Shown: in pieces, positions 8,440 through 16,932 of the stretch | Position numbering within the stretch: the stretch's first letter is position 1 | How the letters are laid out: every line of letters starts with the position of its first letter | Assembly (NCBI GenBank): GCA_031275395.1 | Contig: JAISOU010000042.1 | Span: 1-64,000 of the forward strand | Direction: 5' to 3' | DNA from: Helicobacteraceae bacterium | GTDB lineage: Bacteria > Campylobacterota > Campylobacteria > Campylobacterales > SZUA-545 | Length of the DNA stretch: 64,000 nt | Position numbers and translations under genes: made by a program | The notes under the pieces: generated by a model | The model's input: only the letters and a program-made list of their open reading frames with translations | Databases searched by the model: none | Told to the model about the DNA's origin: nothing

Positions 8440-9612
8440 TTATTTTCCTATCTCTTCAAACTCGTTGTGTTTCCACATATAAGCGAGAACCGACAGGAGT
8501 AAGAAATAGACGACAAAAAACGCGCCGACTCCGAACCGTTCGCCCTTTTTGGGATCGCCGACCTGATCGAGATAGGCGATTACCTTATCTTGCGCCTCTT
8601 CCGATAGTCCGACGCGAGGCATACTAGTCCCTAGCAGATGTTTTTGCGGATCGTTAAGAAAGGTGCGCAGATAATCTTCGCCTTTCGATCGAATGATCAT
8701 AGACAGATCGGGCGGCAAAGCGTCTATACCAAGATACTCTTTTAGCGCCTGCGCGTCCGCTTGCATTTCAACCTTATCGTAACTGACGCTATGGCAACGG
8801 GCACACGCGCTAATCGTAATCTCTTTGGGCGTTAGCTCCGAAACGGGTTTCGCCTGCGTTTTTAGATAGGCTACAACGCTCGCCAACTGCGCGTCGTCCA
8901 TCCAGCTATTTGGCGGCATTTTCATAATGTAGTTTGACATCGCCTTTTCATTAAAAGAGGCGATCGATTTTTGCGTCAGCTCTTCCGCCGTCGATAGCGC
9001 CTGTTCGTCGCCAAGAGAGCCGTTCGCGTCTTTAAGCTCCTTAACCTTGTTGGGAATTAGTTCGTTTTGGCGATCCGTATGGCTTGCCATCCAACTCGCG
9101 GCGCTGTAATCCCTGATCGCCTCGAGCAAAAATACCTCGTCGTAGATGCTCGCCGCGTTGGATAGATCGGGCGGTAGAAGCCCGTTTGCGCCGACGAGAT
9201 CGAGCCTTGATTTTGCGATTAACTTGTCGCGATCGACGGAAGCCGCCGCCTCGCTTGGATCGCTCGCGAAAATAATACCCGCCGATTCGACGTTATGGCA
9301 GCTCGCGCATACCTGAAACGTTTCCGTTCCGGCGGCAAGATCGCCCGCCGCAATCAACCCTTTGATACGACTGCGTTCAACCTTAGCGATCGCCGTTCGC
9401 TCCGATAAGCCTTGCGTTTCGACAATCTCTTTTACCGCGCCTTGTTCCGCTTCGTCTAGCGTATCGATAGTCCGCTGCGCGTAGAGATCGGAAAACTCAA
9501 AATCCGCGGGTTTAACCGCAGGGTTGAAGACGTGATGAGCGTAAGGCTCGATCCCCCAGTAGGTAAAGCCTACAAAGAGGATCAAAACAAGTACAATTTT
9601 AATGTTTTTCAC
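8440..9612 (-). CDS. petC: Ubiquinol/menaquinol-cytochrome c reductase di-haem cytochrome c subunit
   Basis: 390 aa. An N-terminal membrane helix (IKIVLVLILFVGF) is followed by two c-type cytochrome domains with haem motifs CASCH and CARCH, and a C-terminal anchor helix (FFVVYFLLLSVLAYMWKH). This two-haem membrane-anchored form, replacing cytochrome c1, is the Campylobacterota type. It passes electrons from the Rieske protein to periplasmic cytochromes. The start overlaps the petB stop by four bases. A strong terminator follows. Confidence 0.9.
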   Translation of the reverse strand: MKNIKIVLVLILFVGFTYWGIEPYAHHVFNPAVKPADFEFSDLYAQRTIDTLDEAEQGAVKEIVETQGLSERTAIAKVERSRIKGLIAAGDLAAGTETFQVCASCHNVESAGIIFASDPSEAAASVDRDKLIAKSRLDLVGANGLLPPDLSNAASIYDEVFLLEAIRDYSAASWMASHTDRQNELIPNKVKELKDANGSLGDEQALSTAEELTQKSIASFNEKAMSNYIMKMPPNSWMDDAQLASVVAYLKTQAKPVSELTPKEITISACARCHSVSYDKVEMQADAQALKEYLGIDALPPDLSMIIRSKGEDYLRTFLNDPQKHLLGTSMPRVGLSEEAQDKVIAYLDQVGDPKKGERFGVGAFFVVYFLLLSVLAYMWKHNEFEEIGK

Positions 9613-11174
9613 TGTCCGCCTCCGCTTTTTGGTTCTTTCGCCGCGCTTTTTGTAGCTATAGGCTTTTTCTCCGCGCTATCGACAAGCCTAACAGTTGGTT
9701 TTGTGGCTATAGTAGGCTTTTTCTCCGCCTTGGCTTCGGCGTCATCGGCGGGTTTTTCAGTCTTGTCTTGCGCCTTTATTTCGGTTTTCTCTTCAACCTT
9801 CGCTTCCGGCGCTTTCGTCGCCTTTTGAGCGTCGCTTTCGGCGCTAGGGAGCGTTTGCGCGTTTGCGGGCTGAACGATCTCATCGGCGGGTTTTGCGGCT
9901 TCTGCTTTAGGCGCGCTAGGTTTTATAACCTTCGGCTCTTCTCGTAGCTTTCTTTCGCGCGCGCTAAGATACGGCAACGCGCCCAACATCAACGCCAAAA
10001 ACGCGACGGAAAGAAATAAGCCCATCCAAGAGTTTGGATCTTTCACGCCCGACGCGGGTAGTTTGCCGTATATCGTTAAGCCGACCAAAACGACCATCAG
10101 CGCCCAAAACCAATACTTAACAAGCGGGCGCTTGTGCATAGGAACGACAAGCGGATCGCGATCGAGCCAAGGCAGAACAAAAAAGACGACCTGAGCGATC
10201 GCAAAGGCTATCAGACCCAATCCCGAGCTAAAGAAAAATCCGCGAAGCACCTCATACGACCAAAGGAAATACCACTCCGGATAGATATGATCGGGCGTTT
10301 TCGTCGAATCGGCGGGAACAAAGTTGATCGCGTCCATTGCGAAGCCGTAGCTGAAAAAGGTAAGATAGCTAAAAAGAGCCAAAACTAGGCAGACGACGAA
10401 AATATCTTCCGCCATAAACTTAGGCCAGAAGGGCATTACGCGAGAACCTTTTTTGTCGCCCGCGAGATACTTTTTCGCCTCCTCCTCAAAATCCAGCTCT
10501 TCGCTCTCCTCGTTATTGACGTGCGGAGCGCGCAAAGCGTACATATGCAGACATATAACGCCGATAATAACGACGGGCAGTAAAAAGACGTGAAGCATAA
10601 AAAAGCGCGTTAGCGTCGCGTCTTCTACGACGTAGTTGCCCCTAATCCACACGACAAGATCTCCGCCGATTAAAGGAATCTTTTCAAACAGGCTTGTGAT
10701 CACCTGCGCCGCCCAGTAGCTCATCTGCCCCCAAGGAAGCATATAGCCGCTAAAACCTGCCGCGCTAAAGGTAACGAACAGTAAAACGCCGCTGATCCAT
10801 ATCACTTCGCGTCCGGATTTGAACGAACCGTAGTAGATCCCCGTGAACATATGGATATAGATAAAGAGGAACACAAGACTTGCCGCGACCGCGTGCATAT
10901 GCCTAAATACCCAGCCGTACGCAACCTCTTGCATAATGGTGTAATTAACGCTGTAAAACGCCGTTTGCGTATCTGGTTTGTAATACATCAGCAGGAATAT
11001 GCCCGTAACCACCAGTATCGTAAATAGCGTGGCGAGAACCATGCCAAAACTCCAGAGAAAGTTGATCTTCTTTGGAATCCAATACTCCGTGAGCATAACT
11101 TTCAGAAACGCTCTGCCCCAAAGACGCTGATCGAGCCATTCGCCCAAGCTGTTTGCTTTCTTAAAATGCGCCAT
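9609..11174 (-). CDS. petB: Cytochrome b subunit of the bc1 complex, with long charged C-terminal tail
   Basis: 521 aa. Residues about 1-410 are a fused cytochrome b: the quinol-site helix region GYMLPWGQMSYWAAQV, haem-ligand helices, and PEWYFLWSYEVLRGF (the PEWY Qo motif). The last roughly 110 residues are a soluble, low-complexity A/K/E/P-rich tail (EEKTEIKAQDKTEKPADDAE) with a repeated EKKP-IATK unit near the end. Epsilon PetB proteins usually stop near 415 aa, so the tail is an unusual addition. It catalyses quinol oxidation in the inner membrane, between PetA and PetC in one operon. Confidence 0.93.
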   Translation of the reverse strand: MAHFKKANSLGEWLDQRLWGRAFLKVMLTEYWIPKKINFLWSFGMVLATLFTILVVTGIFLLMYYKPDTQTAFYSVNYTIMQEVAYGWVFRHMHAVAASLVFLFIYIHMFTGIYYGSFKSGREVIWISGVLLFVTFSAAGFSGYMLPWGQMSYWAAQVITSLFEKIPLIGGDLVVWIRGNYVVEDATLTRFFMLHVFLLPVVIIGVICLHMYALRAPHVNNEESEELDFEEEAKKYLAGDKKGSRVMPFWPKFMAEDIFVVCLVLALFSYLTFFSYGFAMDAINFVPADSTKTPDHIYPEWYFLWSYEVLRGFFFSSGLGLIAFAIAQVVFFVLPWLDRDPLVVPMHKRPLVKYWFWALMVVLVGLTIYGKLPASGVKDPNSWMGLFLSVAFLALMLGALPYLSARERKLREEPKVIKPSAPKAEAAKPADEIVQPANAQTLPSAESDAQKATKAPEAKVEEKTEIKAQDKTEKPADDAEAKAEKKPTIATKPTVRLVDSAEKKPIATKSAAKEPKSGGGQ

Positions 11175-11183
11175 TTTCTCTCC

Positions 11184-11696
11184 TTATCCCAAAGACGCGA
11201 GTCGTTTATACTCGTCGCCCTCTTCGCCAAGCACAAGTTTTGTGCCGTCTATTCTGAAAGGAGGAATCTCCAACGGTTTGGGCGGCGGCCCGAAGGTATT
11301 AACGCCGCTTACGTCAAACTCGCCGCCATGACACGCGCACCTAAACAGCCCCAGCGAAGCGTTCCACGCGGGAATACATCCCAAGTGCGTGCATATCGCC
11401 ACGACGATCGTATAGCTTTCGCCGTTTATCACGACGTCGCGCCTATCGTTCAAGGGCATTCCTTCGCCCTTCTTGAGGATAAAAACGGGTTTGCCGCGAA
11501 ATACCGTCCTCATCAACTCGCCCGTTTTAAGCGCCCCAAGCTCCACTTCGGTTATGCCCGCCGCCTTTACGCTAGGGAGCGGTTCCCACGCTCGTTTCAT
11601 ACCGTAGAGAGCGACCACGCCGCCCGCGGCGGCGGCGACGCCTAGCGCGGCGCCCGCCCCCTTTATGAAGCCGCGCCTTTTGGCGTTATACTCCAT
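11184..11696 (-). CDS. petA: Rieske 2Fe-2S subunit of the bc1 complex
   Basis: 170 aa. The N-terminus AKRRGFIKGAGAALGVAAAA is a twin-arginine-type signal/anchor. The Rieske cluster ligands are in CTHLGCIPAW and CACHGGEFD. FGPPPKPLEIPP is the family proline-rich segment. It accepts electrons from quinol at the Qo site and hands them to PetC. First gene of petABC; petB starts nine bases after its stop. Confidence 0.96.
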   Translation of the reverse strand: MEYNAKRRGFIKGAGAALGVAAAAGGVVALYGMKRAWEPLPSVKAAGITEVELGALKTGELMRTVFRGKPVFILKKGEGMPLNDRRDVVINGESYTIVVAICTHLGCIPAWNASLGLFRCACHGGEFDVSGVNTFGPPPKPLEIPPFRIDGTKLVLGEEGDEYKRLASLG

Positions 11697-12108
11697 TTTC
11701 GCCCCTTAATTTAGGAATTGTAATCGCCGCTAAAATTAGCCAAGCGGCTAAAAGACGACGCATTTTAGTCCTCTTTACCTAAAGGACGCGCCTATATTAC
11801 TCTATTTTTCTATTATTATCGCTTGTTTTTCGCCCTTGACGCTTATTTTTTTTCAGATTTTTGTAAATCTTTTTGAAAAGATTGTCTATCGGATTACTAG
11901 CCTACGAGCTTTTCTATCCCCAAAACGCAAAGCCGTTTCGGATCTATTTAACGGCGCTCCGAAGGTTTGCCAGATTGCAAAGAGAGGCAAAAACCGCGCG
12001 GTTTCGGGGTAATCGGTCGTTTTTTGACAGAGCGGCGGCGTTAGATTTTAGGCGAATATCTCTACAATTCCGCTACATAAAGTTAAGTTTAACGCCAAAA
12101 GGCGCATT
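11697..12108. other. Intergenic region between petA and the EamA transporter
   Basis: The stretch is the divergent upstream region of petA (minus) and the EamA gene (plus). A T-rich section with a TTGACG-like hexamer lies at about 11838. TACAAT occurs at about 12063, a candidate -10 box for the plus-strand gene. A 79-codon frame across it has no ribosome binding site and no recognisable protein character. I see no RNA gene. Confidence 0.35.
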
Positions 12109-12987
12109 ATGAACAGAAATCTTTTGACGATTATGATGGTTTGCGCGATGATCGCGTGGGGTATGTCGTGGTCGTCGATCAAGATTATGAACGGTTATAT
12201 GCCGACGGCGGAGCTTGTATTTACGCGCTACGCTATTACGGCTATCGCGCTGTTTTTTGTGGTTTTGCTTCTTAGGTTGCGGTTTTTTATCGATAAAAAA
12301 AGTCTGATAATCGCTATTTTAACGGCGCTTATAACCGTTATTTACGGATATGTCGTCTTTCTTGGAACGGAGCTTGGAACGGCTTCGTTAGCCGGCGCTT
12401 TGATTAACGCGCTTTCGCCGATCAACACCTTTATTATTATGGCGATTTTTTACAAACGCAAGATTGAAAAATTAGATATGTTCGCGCTTGGATTGGGCTT
12501 TGCGGGAACTATGCTGATGTTGGGCGCGTGGCGTTTAGACCTTTCAAAAATATTTACCGCGTATAATCTTTACTTTGTATTGGGCGCGTGGCTGTGGTCG
12601 ATCCTTACCGTAGCGATCTCTAAAGCGACGATCAACAGTATTGTTTTTTCTTTTTATATGTATTTTTTTACGACCCTGTTCGCGCTTTTATTTATCGACG
12701 TCGGCGCTTTTAATCTTGCCGATACCGACGCAAGGTTTTGGATCAACGCGCTTTTTGTTTCGGTAATTAGCACGGCGATCGCCACGACGATTTTCTTTTT
12801 GGGATCAAAGAGGCTCGGCGCAAACTACGTTAGCTCGTTTATGTTCGTTACGCCCGTTTCGGCGATCGCCTTTGGCGCGTACGCTTTGGGCGAAAAACTG
12901 GAACTTTGGACGATTATCGGCGCGGTAGCCGCGATCGCGGCGGTCTATATGCTAAACCGTATCGGAGTTTTTAGCAAAAAGCGATAA
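12109..12987 (+). CDS. EamA/DMT-family transporter
   Basis: 292 aa with about ten hydrophobic segments in two EamA repeats. The first begins MMVCAMIAWGMSWSSIK with the family PTAELVFTRYAITA; the second includes NYVSSFMFVTPVSAIAFG, then ALGEKLELWTIIGAVAAIAA. EamA proteins export small metabolites such as amino acids or nucleosides; the substrate cannot be told here. It is monocistronic, with divergent petABC upstream and a convergent ATPase gene downstream. Confidence 0.88.
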   Translation: MNRNLLTIMMVCAMIAWGMSWSSIKIMNGYMPTAELVFTRYAITAIALFFVVLLLRLRFFIDKKSLIIAILTALITVIYGYVVFLGTELGTASLAGALINALSPINTFIIMAIFYKRKIEKLDMFALGLGFAGTMLMLGAWRLDLSKIFTAYNLYFVLGAWLWSILTVAISKATINSIVFSFYMYFFTTLFALLFIDVGAFNLADTDARFWINALFVSVISTAIATTIFFLGSKRLGANYVSSFMFVTPVSAIAFGAYALGEKLELWTIIGAVAAIAAVYMLNRIGVFSKKR

Positions 12988-13122
12988 TGCGATCGCTTTT
13001 TAGCGGCGTTTCATAGAGTAACAAAACGGGCGGGTTTAGCTAACGCGCCGATACTTTGGATTTTTGCCGCGAAGCTGTGCGATTAACGCGCGAAAATAAT
13101 GAGAAAACGCGGCGCGGTTTGG

Positions 13123-14190
13123 CTATTCGCCCTCCATTAACGCCCATTCCCAAAATGGGATCGCCTCCGCGCGATCGGCGATTTTTGCCGCGAATCCCAT
13201 CGTTATAAACTCGATCTTTTTAGCTTTAATTTTAACGTTTTTTAGCCGATCGTTTAGCCGTTCTTTGTCGGCGAATGGCGCGACGATAATCGCTCTGTCT
13301 TCTTGCGCCACAAACAGATCGATCCCGTCGGCGTAATTAAGCGTTTTTTTGCGCTTGATAAGCTCCAAAGCGATCATTGTTTCAAAGGTTTTGAACAGAG
13401 CGCGATCGAAGCTGATCGCCTCTCTTAAAGCGTGATCGTAAGGATAAAACTTGCGCGGCGCTCCCGTAGCGCCAAGTTTTGGCGCGACAAATAGCGCTTG
13501 CGCGTCGATTAGCGATTGAATATAGCCGTATAGCGTGTCTTTTGAAACGGCGATTTTGGACTTTAGCGCCTCATAAGCCTGATGAGGGGTCAATGCGTTT
13601 GCGCCGCGAAGCAAAAACCACGCGAAAATCGCTTTTTTTTGCGGCGCGTCGCACAGAATCCGCAAAATCTCTTGCGCCTTTCTGATCCGCTCGGTTTCGT
13701 CCAAACGCGAAAGCTCGATCAGTCCGCCCGTTCGCAAAAAATCGTCAAAGCGCAAGCGCGGATCGTCTTTGCCGCTATGCGCCATATACTCTTCAAAATC
13801 GAGCGCGAAAAGCGTTTGCGGCGTAAAGCCTTCGATTTGACGCGGCTTTCGTTGCGTTAGCCAGATCGTATCGATCGACAGGTTTAACGCCAAACGATCG
13901 TCGTAGTTATCGATCGCCAAAAGCCGCGTAGAATTTGCCGATAGATATGCGCCTAGCTCCGCGTTTATCTGCTCGATCGATACGCGATCGTCCTCAAGAT
14001 CAAGATATAAAAACGGCTCGCCGCTCTCGATCGCGCTTGCGAGCAGTAGAGAGCTTTTGCCCGTTCTTGGCGCTCCCGTTATCGCCGCGCGCGAACCGAT
14101 CGGCGCGATTTTGCGCGGGTCAAAGTTGTGTTTTTTATGCTTTACCGCGGCAAGCAAACCAAGCGTATCCATAGTAAAAGAGTAGCGCAC
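13123..14190 (-). CDS. AAA-type ATPase with DUF4143-like C-terminal half
   Basis: 355 aa. A Walker A motif GAPRTGKSSLL is near residue 40, and a short hydrophobic strand LLAIDNYDD acts as Walker B-like. The middle has a winged-helix-like segment (ALTPHQAYEALKSKIAVSKD, then TLYGYIQSLIDAQALF), and the C-terminus a nuclease-fold-like region (GIDLFVAQEDRAIIVAPF). This is the layout of AAA_14/DUF4143 ATPases. Cytoplasmic; the biological role is unknown. It is monocistronic and convergent with the EamA gene. Confidence 0.7.
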   Translation of the reverse strand: MRYSFTMDTLGLLAAVKHKKHNFDPRKIAPIGSRAAITGAPRTGKSSLLLASAIESGEPFLYLDLEDDRVSIEQINAELGAYLSANSTRLLAIDNYDDRLALNLSIDTIWLTQRKPRQIEGFTPQTLFALDFEEYMAHSGKDDPRLRFDDFLRTGGLIELSRLDETERIRKAQEILRILCDAPQKKAIFAWFLLRGANALTPHQAYEALKSKIAVSKDTLYGYIQSLIDAQALFVAPKLGATGAPRKFYPYDHALREAISFDRALFKTFETMIALELIKRKKTLNYADGIDLFVAQEDRAIIVAPFADKERLNDRLKNVKIKAKKIEFITMGFAAKIADRAEAIPFWEWALMEGE

Positions 14191-14576
14191 TTTCCTTTAC
14201 GCAAGGAAAGAAAGCGATCGGTTTTGGCGATCTAGCGCGCTTTATCACAAATACTCGTTTGACAGGGGCTATCTTTTGCGCCGCGCTCTTTTAGAAACGT
14301 TCGCGACTGTTTTTGCCTCTTGCATTAGCGCTCGCGGTCTATAAACTTGTTATGATCGAAGCTCCAAAAGCGCCGCGAAACCCGTGTTTTTTTGCCTCGT
14401 TTCGACAAGCGGCGAACAAGACCGCGCAAGAGGACGCGAAAGTTAAACGCGACGCTTTGATCGCCTTATTTTCGCTCAAAGCCTTGTAGATAAAAATATC
14501 ATCAATCAAGCGCTGGGCGCGGCGACAACACTGTGTCGCTTTTCAAACAAGCAAACGCAAATTTGATCGCCTCGCG
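14191..14576. other. Intergenic region with one weak small ORF
   Basis: No supported gene. A 45-codon frame (14352-14489, plus) starts MIEAPKAPRNPCFF but lacks a ribosome binding site. I see no RNA gene and no repeat structure. Confidence 0.3.
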
Positions 14577-14819
14577 CTATTTTTCAAAAATGAGCGCAAC
14601 CGTATTATCGCGTTGAATGCCCGTAACCAGCGTCCAGCCTTTTTTGTATAGCTCGATTATCGTGCTTACGCCGTTAAAATTTCCAGCGCAAGTTAATCTC
14701 GAAGTCGCTTCAATTACATAAACGCTATAACCTTTGGTATCGCAGACCGTTACTTGTTTTGCATACGCGCTTGCGCCAAACGCCAACGTAGCGGCGATCG
14801 CCAAAACAACCTTTTTCAC
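14577..14819 (-). CDS. Small exported protein of unknown function
   Basis: 80 aa. The first 20 residues (KKVVLAIAATLAFGASAYA) form a textbook signal peptide with an AYA cleavage site. The mature part of about 60 residues has two cysteines (VTVCDTKGYSV and RLTCAGNF) that could form one disulfide in the periplasm. No family is recognised. The start has an AAGG-like sequence just upstream. Confidence 0.6.
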   Translation of the reverse strand: MKKVVLAIAATLAFGASAYAKQVTVCDTKGYSVYVIEATSRLTCAGNFNGVSTIIELYKKGWTLVTGIQRDNTVALIFEK

Positions 14820-14992
14820 CTTGATTCTTTACTATTGAAATACGACAGTTGCGCTAACCGATTTTTACTTAATCTCGCATATAAGGCCAGACGACATTAA
14901 TTTTACGATAAAATCGCGTCCGCGAAAAAACGCGAAGCGCGTTTAGCCGATTAAGCGAGCGCCAAGTTCAAAAAGGCGGTAAAAGGCAGTTT

Positions 14993-15178
14993 GTGATCGC
15001 AAACCCGCAATATCCCTTGCTAATCAACGAGGCGCAAACGTTAAGACAAAAGTTTGAGAAACTATCGCGAATACAGATGGACGCGGACGATATATTAAAG
15101 CCAATATTGATATTTATTCTTTTTGTTTTCGCTTGCGTAATAGCGCTTATTGCGCCGCAAATTATCAGGAAGCCATAA
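14993..15178 (+). CDS. Small membrane-segment ORF, probably the front of a decayed gene
   Basis: 61 codons from GTG 14993. A helical, charged first half (LLINEAQTLRQKFEKLSRIQ) is followed by one hydrophobic segment (ILIFILFVFACVIALIAP). There is no clear ribosome binding site. In the next frame a TPR domain begins inside its 3' end, so it may be the anchor part of a frameshifted TPR protein rather than a gene of its own. Confidence 0.3.
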   Translation: MIANPQYPLLINEAQTLRQKFEKLSRIQMDADDILKPILIFILFVFACVIALIAPQIIRKP

Positions 15179-15380
15179 AGTTATGCGACAAGGCGATTAA
15201 AATTAAACCCGATTACGCAAACGCCTACAACAATCGCGGCAACGCCTACGCCGCTTTGGGCGATCATAAAAACGCGATCGATAGTTACGATCGGGCGATA
15301 AATACGATCTAAATAACGCGATCGCTCACGTAAATCGAGAAAGGACTTACGCTAATTCAGGCGATTACAAAAACCGCTAG
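15130..15380 (+). pseudogene. Decayed tetratricopeptide-repeat gene fragment
   Basis: One frame reads AANYQEAIKLCDKAIKIKPD followed by YANAYNNRGNAYAALGDHKN and AIDSYDRAI, two clear TPR units, and stops at TAA 15310-15312. A shifted frame continues with DLNNAIAHVNRERTYANSGD and stops at TAG 15378. There is no start codon in frame upstream. The TPR units resemble those of the intact gene at 27669-28067. I infer a frameshifted remnant. Confidence 0.55.
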
Positions 15381-15531
15381 GAATTGCGGAAATAACGATC
15401 CGTAAGCAATGCGTTCCTAAAAGTTAGCTAACCGCATTCCTTTAACGCCTTGCGCTCCTCCTTTTCATTACGGAGCGGGCGCTTTTGCGAAAATGGCGGC
15501 AGTTGGTTGGGTTGGGGGCTAGGACAAATAC

Positions 15532-15560
15532 TTGACAAGACCTGACTAAAGTCGTATAAT
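15532..15560 (+). promoter_or_regulatory. Sigma70 promoter of hrcA-grpE-dnaK
   Basis: A perfect TTGACA (15532-15537) and a perfect TATAAT (15555-15560) are separated by 17 bases. The operator-like CIRCE sequence begins five bases downstream. Confidence 0.85.
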
Positions 15561-15564
15561 TAAA

Positions 15565-15591
15565 TTAGCAAACGCTCGTGAAGAGCGCTAA
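15565..15591. promoter_or_regulatory. Degenerate CIRCE operator (HrcA binding site)
   Basis: The layout is TTAGCAAAC, nine bases, GAGCGCTAA. The CIRCE consensus is TTAGCACTC-N9-GAGTGCTAA. The left arm matches at 7 of 9 and the right arm at 8 of 9, with the exact N9 spacer. It lies between the -10 box and hrcA, where HrcA would repress its own operon until heat shock. Confidence 0.75.
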
Positions 15592-15614
15592 TAAACTTCA
15601 AAAAAGGAGCGGCG

Positions 15615-16394
15615 ATGCGGGGCGACGATACGCGGCGAGAGATATTAAACGCCGTCGTTTATAGCTACATTCAAAACCCGCAACCGATCGGATCGCTTCA
15701 ATTAAAAGAGGCGTACGCGGCAAACCTAAGCTCCGCGACGATTCGCAACTACTTTAGACGGCTTGTTGAGGAGGGTTTTTTAACGCAACAGCACAGTAGC
15801 GGCGGACGTATTCCAACCGATTTGGCGCTGAAAAGCTACTGGATCGCCTCGATCGACCCGAACCAAAGCGCCTTGATTGACGAAAGCGAGATCGAATCGG
15901 CGGCGCGAAACTACGGGCTTTACGCGCTTCTTGCTATGCGCGAGCCAAACCGCCTGTTGGAGGTGGCAAAGAGCCGTTTAGGACGGATTTTGGCGTGCTT
16001 TGAGTTTGGCGAGGCGGCTCTGGCTTCAAACGCCGCAATCGAGCGACTTTTGAACGAGTTTTGCGGCTATGATATTACCGATCTTATTGAAATTGCCAAA
16101 AGCAACCGTATCGACGCGCTTTATAGCGCGTTAGTTAGCATAGAGCGCGATCGCGTAAGCCGCTACAACGCCGACGCGCTAATTGATTACGCGCATAGCT
16201 ATAGTATAGATTTTGAGCGGCTCTATCGCGGCGCGATCGCGATAGGGATGAACGCGCAATTCGTATTTGATTCGCCCGCGATGATCCTAGCGCAAAGGGT
16301 AACAAAAGGCGAAAAACCCGCCCTATTGGTCGCTTTCGGCGCGATGAATCGAGATTTTTTAGGCTTTATCAATCAGGTTAAAAAGGAGGATTAG
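15615..16394 (+). CDS. hrcA: Heat-inducible transcription repressor HrcA
   Basis: 259 aa. The N-terminal winged helix reads REILNAVVYSYIQNPQPIGS, then ATIRNYFRRLVEEGFLTQQ, GRIPTD being the HrcA signature. The C-terminal domain is divergent, as in other Campylobacterota HrcA proteins. HrcA binds CIRCE and represses chaperone genes. AAAAGGAG lies before the ATG. The stop overlaps the grpE start, and a CIRCE-like operator lies upstream, implying autoregulation. Confidence 0.9.
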   Translation: MRGDDTRREILNAVVYSYIQNPQPIGSLQLKEAYAANLSSATIRNYFRRLVEEGFLTQQHSSGGRIPTDLALKSYWIASIDPNQSALIDESEIESAARNYGLYALLAMREPNRLLEVAKSRLGRILACFEFGEAALASNAAIERLLNEFCGYDITDLIEIAKSNRIDALYSALVSIERDRVSRYNADALIDYAHSYSIDFERLYRGAIAIGMNAQFVFDSPAMILAQRVTKGEKPALLVAFGAMNRDFLGFINQVKKED

Positions 16395-16930
16395 TGAGCG
16401 AAGAGTTAGAACAAACCCAAGATTCGCAAGAGGCGATAGAAAACGTCCAAGAGGAGACGCAAAACGAAACGACCGAAACGCTTGAAACCAAAGAGGATTT
16501 TGAAGCGAAATATAAAGAGGCGCAGGATCGCTATTTACGAACTTACGCCGAGTTTGAAAATATAAAAAAGCGGCTGGAAAAAGAGAAATATCAGGCGATC
16601 GACTACGCCAGCGAAGGTTTTGCAAAAGACCTTTTGCCCGTAATTGACGCGCTTGAAATGGCGTTGAAAATTGAAGAAGGCGATCACTTCGCGCAGTTAA
16701 AAGAGGGCGTGGATTTGACGAAATCGGCCCTGATCAAAGCGTTTGAAAAACACGGCATTTCGGCGGTTTCGCACGATAGCGGTTTCGATCCGAACCTGCA
16801 CGAGGCGATTATGCAATCAAGCGACGAAACGCTTGACGAAAACGCGATCGCGCAGGTTTTACAACAAGGTTGGCGCTACAAGGAAAGATTGTTGCGCCCG
16901 TCTTTAGTTTCAGTTAATAAAAGGAGTTAA
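16394..16930 (+). CDS. grpE: Nucleotide exchange factor GrpE
   Basis: 178 aa, starting with GTG that shares a base with the hrcA TAG. An acidic N-terminus and long coiled coil ([20 protein letters not shown]) lead to the beta domain with [13 protein letters not shown] and [12 protein letters not shown]. GrpE drives ADP release from DnaK. Length and layout are normal. AAAAGGAG, usable by grpE, is within the end of hrcA. Confidence 0.95.
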   Translation: MSEELEQTQDSQEAIENVQEETQNETTETLETKEDFEAKYKEAQDRYLRTYAEFENIKKRLEKEKYQAIDYASEGFAKDLLPVIDALEMALKIEEGDHFAQLKEGVDLTKSALIKAFEKHGISAVSHDSGFDPNLHEAIMQSSDETLDENAIAQVLQQGWRYKERLLRPSLVSVNKRS

Positions 16931-16932
16931 AA

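Noticed and set aside
11873-12112. 79-codon plus-strand frame before the EamA transporter
   Set aside because: No ribosome binding site, Arg-rich shadow-like composition and overlap with the promoter region of the transporter.
14352-14489. 45-codon ORF with ATG start
   Set aside because: No ribosome binding site, no signal or domain, and a length expected by chance.
15445-15465. Short shared intergenic string (CGCCTTGCGCTCCTCC) also near 51356-51371
   Set aside because: Only about 16 bases are shared, with no flanking similarity or clear palindrome. Not enough to call a dispersed repeat family without a genome-wide count.
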